Both the position numbers and the translations under genes were made by a program. Shown here in pieces: positions 1-5,421 of a stretch of DNA of 5,421 bases. The DNA is taken from contig CAMKTI010000116.1 of the NCBI GenBank assembly GCA_946415665.1, forward strand, positions 1-5,421. Direction: 5' to 3'. The notes beneath the pieces are model-generated. The model did not search any database. It was not told the DNA's origin and saw nothing but the letters and a program-made list of their open reading frames with translations. Numbering within the stretch: position 1 is the first letter of the stretch; each line of letters begins with the position of its first letter. Origin of the DNA: an uncultured Clostridia bacterium. GTDB lineage: Bacteria > Bacillota > Clostridia > Lachnospirales > CAMVHY01.

Positions 1-1
1 C

Positions 2-283
2 GAACAAAAAAGTAAAATGGATAATATGGCAAGAGAAAAATATATGCTTGAAGAGAGTATGAAAAAAGGGATTAAAAAAGGCAAAAAAGAAGGGATTAAA
101 GAAGGGATAAGAAAAGGTAAAAGAGAGGAAATTAAGGAAGGTGAAATTAGAGGTAAAATCGAGGCAATTGCCAATTTGATAACAAAATATGGGGTTGATA
201 TTGACACAGCTATGAATAATTTAGAATTGCCTATAGAATATAAAGATCAGGTTTTGGCAAAACTTCAAAATACCATTGAATAA
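2..283 (+). CDS. Rpn / PD-(D/E)XK nuclease-transposase family protein, C-terminal end (5' partial)
   Basis: The frame is open to the left edge (residues EQKSK precede the first ATG at 17), so this is most likely the end of a longer gene and not an 88-residue protein. What is visible is a short leader with MAREKYMLEESMK, then a lysine/glutamate/glycine-rich stretch with repeated KKG, KEG and RKG units (bases about 59-163), then a compact tail, IEAIANLITKYGVDIDTAMN. That order is typical of the C-terminus of Rpn (recombination-promoting nuclease, PD-(D/E)XK transposase) proteins, in which a variable charged KEGxxEG linker follows the nuclease domain. The nuclease core and its catalytic residues are not in the window, so activity cannot be judged. 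It ends in TAA and converges on mutS across a 164-bp gap. An isolated fragment of the gene, or another protein with a charged coiled tail, remains possible. Weak internal starts exist (ATG at 17, 26 and 44). Confidence 0.6.
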   Translation, partial: EQKSKMDNMAREKYMLEESMKKGIKKGKKEGIKEGIRKGKREEIKEGEIRGKIEAIANLITKYGVDIDTAMNNLELPIEYKDQVLAKLQNTIE

Positions 284-447
284 ATTTCTAAGAGTGAAAT
301 CAAAGTATAAATTTAAAACGGCAATTGATACAGGCAAAGTAATCTCACGGCCTATTAAAACATAAGAATTTATCACTATGTATAATTTTTTAAGTAATGT
401 TATTTAAGATATAGACTTGTTTTTTATTACTTCTCAAAAAAACAAAA

Positions 448-3042
448 CTAACACCTGTCTTGCAAACTAGAAATCGCGCGTAAAATTTCTCTTACCGACA
501 TTTTCTTAATATCAATTTTTTTCAGTTCTCTAATAATAATTCTGTTTGCTTCTTCGTCAAACGGCTTTTTTGCGCCATAAAAAACTTCTTTGTTTTTGTC
601 TTTATTATTTTTATTCGTGTCATTTTCATCAAGCATTAAAAATATTTCTTGCGCGCGTTTTAAAATTTTATCAGGTAATCCAGCTAATTTCGCAACATAA
701 ATTCCATAACTCTGATTCATTCCGCCGGGAATTATTTTTCTTAAAAAAATTACATTATCGCCATCTTCTTTAACTGCCGCACAATAATTTTTTACGCCAA
801 AAATTTTTCCTTCAAGCTCAGTTAATTCATGATAATGTGTCGCAAACAAAGTTTTACATCCTAATTCTTGCGAAATATATTCTATTACTGACCAAGCAAT
901 ACTCAATCCATCATAAGTTCCCGTTCCGCGTCCAACTTCATCAATTATTACCAAACTATTTTTCGTTGCGCAGTTTAAAATATTTGCGACTTCATTCATT
1001 TCAACCATAAAAGTACTTTGTCCAGTTGCTAAATCATCAGAAGCTCCGACGCGTGTAAAAATTCTATCTACGACACTTATATTTGCTTTTTCTGCCGGAA
1101 CAAAACATCCGATTTGCGCCATCAAAACTATCAAAGCCGTCTGTCTCATATAAGTTGATTTTCCTGCCATATTCGGTCCGGTTATTATTATCATTTTATC
1201 TTGATCCAAATCCAAATAAGTATCATTATCAATAAAATTATTATTCAAAAATTTTTCAACTACCGGGTGTCGCCCAGCTCTTATATCTATTTTTCCTTTT
1301 AAATTTATTTCTGGTTTTACATAATTATTTCTGTCAGCTACATCTGCAAACGAAATTAAAACATCAATTACAGAAATAAAATTTGCTGTCTCTTGAATTC
1401 TAAAAATATTATCTATAACTTTTTTCACGATATCTAAAAAAATTTTATACTCAAGCTCATTTATTTTTTCTTGCGCATTAACAATTTTATCTTCTATTTT
1501 TTTTAATTCATCCGTAAAAAATCTTTCACAATTAGCCAGCGTTTGCTTTCTTATATAATAATCCGGCACAAGATTTTTATTCGAATTAGTCACTTCAATA
1601 TAATATCCAAACACACGATTATTTCTTATTTTTAAATTTTTTATTCCCGTTTTGTCTCGCTCTTTTTCTTCAAGATTATAAATTATTTGCGCCGCATGCT
1701 CTTTTATTTCTCTTAACTCATCCAACTCGTTATTAAATCCTGTTTTTATAAAATTTCCCTCGTGCAAACTCATCGGAACTTCATCAAAAAAACCCGTATT
1801 AATTAACTTAAATATATCTTGCAAATCATCAAATTTATTATAAATTTCTTTTACATAATCACATTTAAAATCTCTAATTATATTTTTTATATCAACCAAA
1901 TGCTCAAAAGATTTTCCAAGACAAACTAAATCTTTTGCATTCGCAATATTATTTACTATCTTACTTAATAATCTCTCTATATCATAAACCGTATTTAACA
2001 ATTCTTTTATTTCTTCGCGCGAAACAATATCTTTTAAAAACTCTTCGACCGCATCTAATCTTTTATTTATCTCCAAAACATTTATTAACGGTTGCTCAAT
2101 CCATTTCCTCAATAATCTTGCACCCATTGCCGTCCGAGTTTTATCTAAAACCCAAACAAGTGATCCTCTTTTATTTTTATCTCTATTCGTTTGCGTTAAT
2201 TCTAAATTTTTTCGCGAAGCAATATCTATTATCATAAATTCACTATCAAAATATTTTTTTATCAAACTTATTTGTGCCTGAAAACTCTTTTGTATCCCAT
2301 ATAAATAATCTAACAACGCTCCGGCAACAATAATACAATTCTTATCAAATTTATTATTCTCAAAACCAAATCCACTCAAATTAAAAACTTTAAAATGCTC
2401 ACATAATTTCTTATTCGCATTATCAAAATCAAATGCCCAATCAAAATATTTTTCTGCTTTTATTTCAAATACATCAAAAAAAATTTTTTCCATGCCACAT
2501 TTATTATTAATAATAATTTCCGCCGGATTAAATTTTGCGACCTCATCAATTATTTTTCTTTCATCCGTATTTTCTAAACACGTAACTAAAAATTCTCCCG
2601 TTGTAATATCAACCGATGCAATCGCACATTCATTATTTTTTTTATAAACACAAACAATATAATTATTTTTCTTTTCATCCAAAATATTCATATCCAAAAT
2701 ATTTCCGCGTGTAACAATTCGAGTTATTTCTCGTTTTACAAGATTTTTCGAATCCTGAGCATTTTCCATTTGTTCTGCAATCGCAACTTTATATCCAAGT
2801 TCAATTAATTTAACTATGTAACTATCAACGGCTTGATAAGGAATTCCGCACATAGGTGCCCTTTCTTCCAAACCGCAACTTTTTCCCGTTAAAGTTAATT
2901 CTAATTCCTTCGAAACTAATTTTGCATCCTCAAAAAATAACTCATAAAAATCTCCTAATCTAAAAAATAAAAGACAGTCTTTATGTTTATTTTTTAAATC
3001 TATATACTGACGCATCATTGGCGACAACAATTTCATATCCAT
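448..3042 (-). CDS. mutS: DNA mismatch repair protein MutS
   Basis: Cytoplasmic ATPase that binds base mismatches and small loops and starts methyl-independent or MutL-dependent repair. The 864 residues are full length for the family. The mismatch-reading Phe-X-Glu is F32-Y33-E34 within GDFYELFFEDA, followed by the conserved EERAPMCGIPYQAVDSY (about 59-75). The connector, lever and clamp regions fill about 120-580, with NLELTQTNRDKNKRGSL at about 279-295 and FGYYIEVTNSN at 478-488. The ATPase domain has Walker A GPNMAGKS (622-629), the signature loop ASDDLATGQSTFMVEM (667-682), Walker B LVIIDE (697-702) and ATHYHEL (734-740). A C-terminal helical dimerisation segment is present (about 832-864). 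One small difference is GRGTGTYDG at 704-712 where GRGTSTYDG is commoner. No clear QxxLF clamp-binding motif is seen before the last segment. The start at 3042 is supported by GGGAG 11 nt upstream. radC lies 106 bp upstream on the same strand. No mutL follows. Confidence 0.98.
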   Translation of the reverse strand: MDMKLLSPMMRQYIDLKNKHKDCLLFFRLGDFYELFFEDAKLVSKELELTLTGKSCGLEERAPMCGIPYQAVDSYIVKLIELGYKVAIAEQMENAQDSKNLVKREITRIVTRGNILDMNILDEKKNNYIVCVYKKNNECAIASVDITTGEFLVTCLENTDERKIIDEVAKFNPAEIIINNKCGMEKIFFDVFEIKAEKYFDWAFDFDNANKKLCEHFKVFNLSGFGFENNKFDKNCIIVAGALLDYLYGIQKSFQAQISLIKKYFDSEFMIIDIASRKNLELTQTNRDKNKRGSLVWVLDKTRTAMGARLLRKWIEQPLINVLEINKRLDAVEEFLKDIVSREEIKELLNTVYDIERLLSKIVNNIANAKDLVCLGKSFEHLVDIKNIIRDFKCDYVKEIYNKFDDLQDIFKLINTGFFDEVPMSLHEGNFIKTGFNNELDELREIKEHAAQIIYNLEEKERDKTGIKNLKIRNNRVFGYYIEVTNSNKNLVPDYYIRKQTLANCERFFTDELKKIEDKIVNAQEKINELEYKIFLDIVKKVIDNIFRIQETANFISVIDVLISFADVADRNNYVKPEINLKGKIDIRAGRHPVVEKFLNNNFIDNDTYLDLDQDKMIIITGPNMAGKSTYMRQTALIVLMAQIGCFVPAEKANISVVDRIFTRVGASDDLATGQSTFMVEMNEVANILNCATKNSLVIIDEVGRGTGTYDGLSIAWSVIEYISQELGCKTLFATHYHELTELEGKIFGVKNYCAAVKEDGDNVIFLRKIIPGGMNQSYGIYVAKLAGLPDKILKRAQEIFLMLDENDTNKNNKDKNKEVFYGAKKPFDEEANRIIIRELKKIDIKKMSVREILRAISSLQDRC

Positions 3043-3053
3043 ATTTTATATAA

Positions 3054-3058
3054 CTCCC
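3054..3058 (-). promoter_or_regulatory. Shine-Dalgarno sequence of mutS
   Basis: GGGAG on the minus strand sits 11 nt before the ATG at 3042, a slightly long but usable spacing. It favours this ATG over the in-frame ATG at 3036, which would be 17 nt away. It is the only G-rich stretch in an otherwise A/T-only leader, which makes it easy to pick out. Confidence 0.6.
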
Positions 3059-3148
3059 AACCAAAAATTTTACTTTATAAAAAAAATATAAACTCATCTT
3101 TTAATATCACACAAATTTATAAATCCACCAAATTAAATTTTAAATCTT

Positions 3149-3829
3149 TTAATCCAGCATTTCATTTTCCACAAAACTATAATATTCATTGCCAGAAATT
3201 ATTATATGATCCAGAACTTCTATATTTATTGGCTCAAGCACAGAAATTATTTTTCTCGTTGAATCTATATCTTGTTGCGACGGCAAAAATGAACCGCCCG
3301 GATGATTATGCAATAAAACTATACTTGTCGCATGATATTTTAAAGCAATTTCGACTATTTTTCTTGGATATATTGGCGTTTCATCAACCGTTCCTTCTGC
3401 AACCAAAACAGATTCAATTAATTTTCTTTGGCTGTTCAAACAAATAATAAAAAAATGTTCGACTGTTCTCCCAAGCATCAAAGCAATTCCATAATTACCA
3501 ATTTTTTTTGTCGAATTTAATACAGGTCTATCAAGCAAAAATTTGCTCGTGTAATATCTTCTTGCTATTTGTGGCATCATCGCAATTAATATTGCAACGT
3601 TTAAACTCACTTTACATTTTCTCGCAATAACATGTGGATCGCTATCAAATAAATTATATAAAGAACCAAATTCTTTTATCATTTTATGCGCCAACTCATT
3701 CGTATCACGTCTTGGCACACAATAAAATAATAATAATTCAAGTACTTGATGGTCACTTAATGAATCTAAACCGCAATCCAAAAAATATTTTTTCATGCGT
3801 TCCCTATGTCCTTTATGCATATCACTCAT
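3149..3829 (-). CDS. radC: RadC family JAMM-domain protein
   Basis: RadC-family proteins (JAB/MPN, formerly UPF0758) were named for DNA repair, but their reaction is unproven; the fold is that of zinc-dependent JAMM peptidases. The 226 residues match the usual length. The N-terminal helical part opens with MHKGHRERMKKYFL and LSDHQVLELLLFY (about 24-36), as in the short Firmicutes form. The JAMM domain (about 100-226) has the upstream glutamate in VAEGTV (E145) and the metal-binding HNHPGGSFLPSQQD (H174, H176, D187), and ends with DHIIISGNEYYSFVE (207-221). The helix-hairpin-helix segment is unusual: KVSLNVAILIAMMPQIARRY (about 73-92) lacks the usual GIG or GVG turn. No Shine-Dalgarno sequence precedes the ATG at 3829; the ATG at 3820 would give a protein that begins at MHKGHR and is equally possible. 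It is probably co-transcribed with mutS, whose start lies 106 bp downstream. Confidence 0.96.
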   Translation of the reverse strand: MSDMHKGHRERMKKYFLDCGLDSLSDHQVLELLLFYCVPRRDTNELAHKMIKEFGSLYNLFDSDPHVIARKCKVSLNVAILIAMMPQIARRYYTSKFLLDRPVLNSTKKIGNYGIALMLGRTVEHFFIICLNSQRKLIESVLVAEGTVDETPIYPRKIVEIALKYHATSIVLLHNHPGGSFLPSQQDIDSTRKIISVLEPINIEVLDHIIISGNEYYSFVENEMLD

Positions 3830-3889
3830 GATTTAAAATACACCCGAAATAATAAAAAATAAAATCAGCACCAAAAAATATTTTTCTCC

Positions 3890-3942
3890 ATTATATAAAA
3901 AAAACTTTAAACTGCACACAACACTCTATTACAGTAATTATA
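3890..3942 (-). promoter_or_regulatory. Candidate -10 elements upstream of radC
   Basis: The minus strand carries TTTTATATAAT twice, at 3900-3890 and 3947-3937, each ending in a perfect TATAAT -10 hexamer. For the nearer one, the hexamer 17 nt upstream is TGTGCA (3918-3913), a weak match (3 of 6) to TTGACA. The farther one has no recognisable -35 box. The nearer element would start transcription about 50 nt before the radC ATG and could drive radC and mutS together. In DNA this rich in A and T, TATAAT arises often by chance, so the position matters more than the match. Confidence 0.35.
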
Positions 3943-4087
3943 TAAAATCAAACCGAATCAAGTATATATAAAAATATTTTTTTACTTAATGTTATTGAGT
4001 TAAAATTGCAAGCACGATTGGCCAAGTGAGACAGTAGAAGAACAGTTGTTTTTCCTGTTACCTCTTTGTTTCTTTGTATATAAACTA

Positions 4088-4105
4088 GGCAGATTTGTAT
4101 CTGCC
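4088..4105. repeat. Perfect short hairpin
   Basis: GGCAGAT, a 4-nt loop TTGT, then ATCTGCC: a perfect 7-bp stem. It is not followed by a clean T-run on either strand (AAAAGTTTTT follows on the plus strand), so it is not a standard intrinsic terminator. TAGGCAG at its left edge recurs at 4244-4250, next to the presumed end of the IS remnant, so it may be part of decayed mobile DNA. Confidence 0.4.
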
Positions 4106-4253
4106 AAAAGTTTTTACTACAGATTTTATTTTTTATGCTACTCCATATTAAGAAATCATGAAATATCCTTGCTGTCAGCTTTCATTCTCGACGTCTGTCA
4201 GGCCAAATTGGAATGATATTTCTAGCAATAATGACTTCTAAATTAGGCAGCGT

Positions 4254-4717
4254 TCACATAAAAAGCAAGTCAAAAATAAAAGCAAGGGATATGGTAGAAA
4301 TAAAAATAGAACCAAGCTTATCGTAGTAAGTAAAAACTTTTCTAAAGTGTTTCTCAATCTCAGAAGACATCGTTTGATATTGTTGCATCATTTATAAAGG
4401 TGTTTATCGTAACTCCAGGGTAACTTATAATTTTTTTTAGGTGGAACAATTGTCTTAAATCCACAGTCCCTGGCCAAAGCCAAAGTTTCATCTTCAAATG
4501 AAGAGTATATAATTCTCCTTATCAAGCAGTTTTTGTTTTTTCGTAGCTTCTAAATTTGAGATTTGAAAGAAAAAAAGCAATGGCTTTGACAATCGCACCG
4601 CTCTTCGGCCATCTACTAAATTTTATATAAACTGTGTGCCAGTTTCCATATTTTTTTGGTAGTACACTCTATTTACGATCATTCTCTATTTATGGAAAGC
4701 ATTGCACATTCTATTTT
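4254..4717 (-). pseudogene. Degenerate IS5-family transposase remnant
   Basis: Read on the minus strand, pieces of an IS5-type (IS427-like, DDE) transposase lie in order but in different frames. From 4668 the frame gives VLPKKYGNWHTVYIKFSRW, the well-known N-terminal block, closing at a TGA at 4524-4522. From 4507 another frame gives YSSFEDETLALARDC and GFKTIVPPKKNYKLPWSYDK, then a TGA at 4390-4388 inside what should be YKRRN. After a lost base near 4350, HFRKVFTYYDKLGS and ISTISLAFIFDLLFM run to the stop at 4256-4254. In the C-terminal signature the expected IER reads IKR, so the catalytic glutamate is a lysine. About 100 residues between the N- and C-terminal blocks appear deleted. A weaker N-terminal scrap, IECAMLSINRE, may begin at 4714. 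It is clearly non-functional unless supplied in trans. Motif recognition is from family knowledge; the exact IS cannot be named. Confidence 0.85.
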
Positions 4718-4742
4718 CTATTTTTATTTTATATAAACACGA

Positions 4743-5420
4743 TTATGCTTCCAGCACAGGATGGAGGATAGAGTTAAATATATTATCTCCTTCCTTTGGT
4801 GCATCCGGCAGAATTTGTATTTGTTTTTTTATTCCATCACTATGATTACCATTCACCGTCGTTTTCAATTCATCTGAATCAATTTTAGGTAACAATAGCC
4901 ATTCCGCAAACTCACCAAATTTCCCGTGTACTTTGTTCCAAATACCTGTAAAAAACTTTTTAACTTTACCATGCTTCTTCGAATCGTTAAATAATAGACT
5001 TTCGAATTCTATAAATGCTACAGCAAAGAGAAAAAGAAGTGTTAGATTAGAACATCCAACTAGCGCCTGCCTGCCCTCAAATTTATTGGTCACGATTGGC
5101 ATTCTCGTATCTACGCAACATTGTATTTCCTTACCCCGCAATACACGACGCCCCCGTTCAACAATTACAAGAACCATCATCGGACCAGTAATTCCAACAG
5201 CATGTTCAATTAAACCGAAGGTTGCTCTATAAACCAAAAGAAACGGCAATTTAATCAAATTATATATCACCAAAAATAATGATTTAAAAACAAACCAAAG
5301 ATGTTGAAAAAAACCTTTTGGCTTTGTTTTTATATATAATCTTATACAACCCCATATTGTACGCACAATGGTACCCAAAGGCGCAGCAATAAGATCAAAA
5401 ACATAATGCGAAGCTGTCAA
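4743..5420 (-). CDS. Hypothetical membrane-associated protein (5' partial)
   Basis: I do not recognise this family. The 225 visible codons run to the right edge. The only start-like codon there is a TTG at 5420, and the first ATG lies at residue 81, so the true start is most likely outside the window. Hydrophobic or amphipathic segments lie at about residues 7-22, 39-68, 71-87 and 119-138, separated by basic stretches (KTKPKG, ERGRRVLRGK). This suggests a membrane or membrane-surface protein. After about 140 it is hydrophilic, with a lysine-rich stretch NDSKKHGKVKKFF, then a charged tail without obvious motifs. C-X-X-X cysteines occur near 101-102 and 123 but no metal-binding pattern is clear. 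By hand count it is about 36% G+C, and 57 of 120 bases at 5041-5160 are G or C, against roughly 30% in mutS. It ends 26 bp before the IS5 remnant on the same strand. A transferred gene or a secreted host-interaction protein are guesses only. Confidence 0.6.
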   Translation of the reverse strand: MTASHYVFDLIAAPLGTIVRTIWGCIRLYIKTKPKGFFQHLWFVFKSLFLVIYNLIKLPFLLVYRATFGLIEHAVGITGPMMVLVIVERGRRVLRGKEIQCCVDTRMPIVTNKFEGRQALVGCSNLTLLFLFAVAFIEFESLLFNDSKKHGKVKKFFTGIWNKVHGKFGEFAEWLLLPKIDSDELKTTVNGNHSDGIKKQIQILPDAPKEGDNIFNSILHPVLEA

Positions 5421-5421
5421 A

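Larger units (their letters stand above)
3830..4253. other. Intergenic stretch with no convincing gene
   Basis: About 420 bp between the radC start and the transposase remnant. The part next to radC (to about 3985) is almost pure A/T and holds the candidate promoter elements. From about 4000 the composition becomes more mixed, with a TTGGCCAA palindrome at 4018-4025, a hairpin at 4088-4105, two copies of CTGTCAG (4172-4178 and 4195-4201) and an inverted pair GAAATATC/GATATTTC (4160-4167 and 4215-4222). No frame on either strand gives a protein I recognise. The mixed composition suggests decayed foreign DNA contiguous with the IS remnant, but no source can be named. Confidence 0.6.

Noticed and set aside
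294..365. Short plus-strand reading frame from a GTG, 23 residues ending RPIKT
   Set aside because: No ribosome-binding site, no recognisable motif, and such length is expected by chance in this gap.
392..432. Inverted pair AAGTAAT/ATTACTT between the converging genes as a shared terminator
   Set aside because: The stem is only 7 mostly A-T pairs with a 27-nt loop; it would be unstable and is easily a chance match in AT-rich DNA.
2657..3042. Possible truncated or atypical N-terminus of MutS
   Set aside because: The FYE mismatch motif and flanking blocks are at the usual positions, so the N-terminus is complete.
3921..4026. Plus-strand frame ending NVIELKLQARLAK before a TGA
   Set aside because: Only about 27 codons since the previous stop, with no start signal and no family recognised.
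4006..4183. Minus-strand open stretch containing GKTT, similar to a P-loop
   Set aside because: There is no preceding GxxxxGK context, no start, and a stop on each side; a four-residue match is chance.
4522..4620. Alternative minus-strand frame with DGRRAVRLS, resembling the VDGxGxPVRF block of IS5 transposases
   Set aside because: It overlaps the frame continuous with YGNWHTVYIKFSRW, which is the better and longer match; the similarity is probably fortuitous, though a mosaic cannot be excluded.
4013..5100. CACGATTGGC present at 4013-4022 and again at 5091-5100
   Set aside because: A 10-bp match in a window of this size is expected several times by chance and the flanks do not extend it.

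Overview
The window comes from an AT-rich bacterial genome. Hand counts on sampled lines give roughly 30% G+C in mutS. Both intact housekeeping genes read like low-GC Firmicutes (Clostridia) members of their families: MutS opens with an SPMMRQY...CLLFFRLGDFYE block, and RadC is the short form that opens with MHKGHRERMKKYFL. This is a family-resemblance inference, not a taxonomic proof. The density of decayed or accessory pieces (an Rpn/PD-(D/E)XK nuclease tail, a decaying IS5-type transposase and an unrecognised membrane protein) would fit a host-associated genome, but nothing here shows the lifestyle directly.

Layout from left to right. Bases 2-283 (+) hold the C-terminal end of an Rpn/PD-(D/E)XK transposase-family protein whose catalytic part lies off the left edge. 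Bases 284-447 are a short gap between two converging genes. Bases 448-3042 (-) are a complete mutS. Bases 3149-3829 (-) are a complete radC, 106 bp upstream of mutS in the same direction, so radC would be transcribed first. Bases 3830-4253 carry no convincing gene; they hold the probable radC promoter region and a small perfect hairpin. Bases 4254-4717 (-) are a broken IS5-family transposase with stops, frameshifts, a probable internal deletion and a lost catalytic glutamate. Bases 4743-5420 (-) hold the C-terminal 225 residues of an unrecognised membrane-associated protein that is open at the right edge and locally much richer in G+C than its surroundings.

How the genes work together: MutS recognises mismatches and starts their repair. 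RadC is a JAMM-fold protein historically linked to DNA repair, but its biochemical role is not settled. The shared orientation suggests a radC-mutS transcription unit. No mutL follows mutS here. The Rpn tail, the IS remnant and the right-hand gene look like accessory DNA around this pair. I found no CRISPR array, RNA gene, intact mobile element or convincing new multi-gene system. The least explained item is the right-edge gene.
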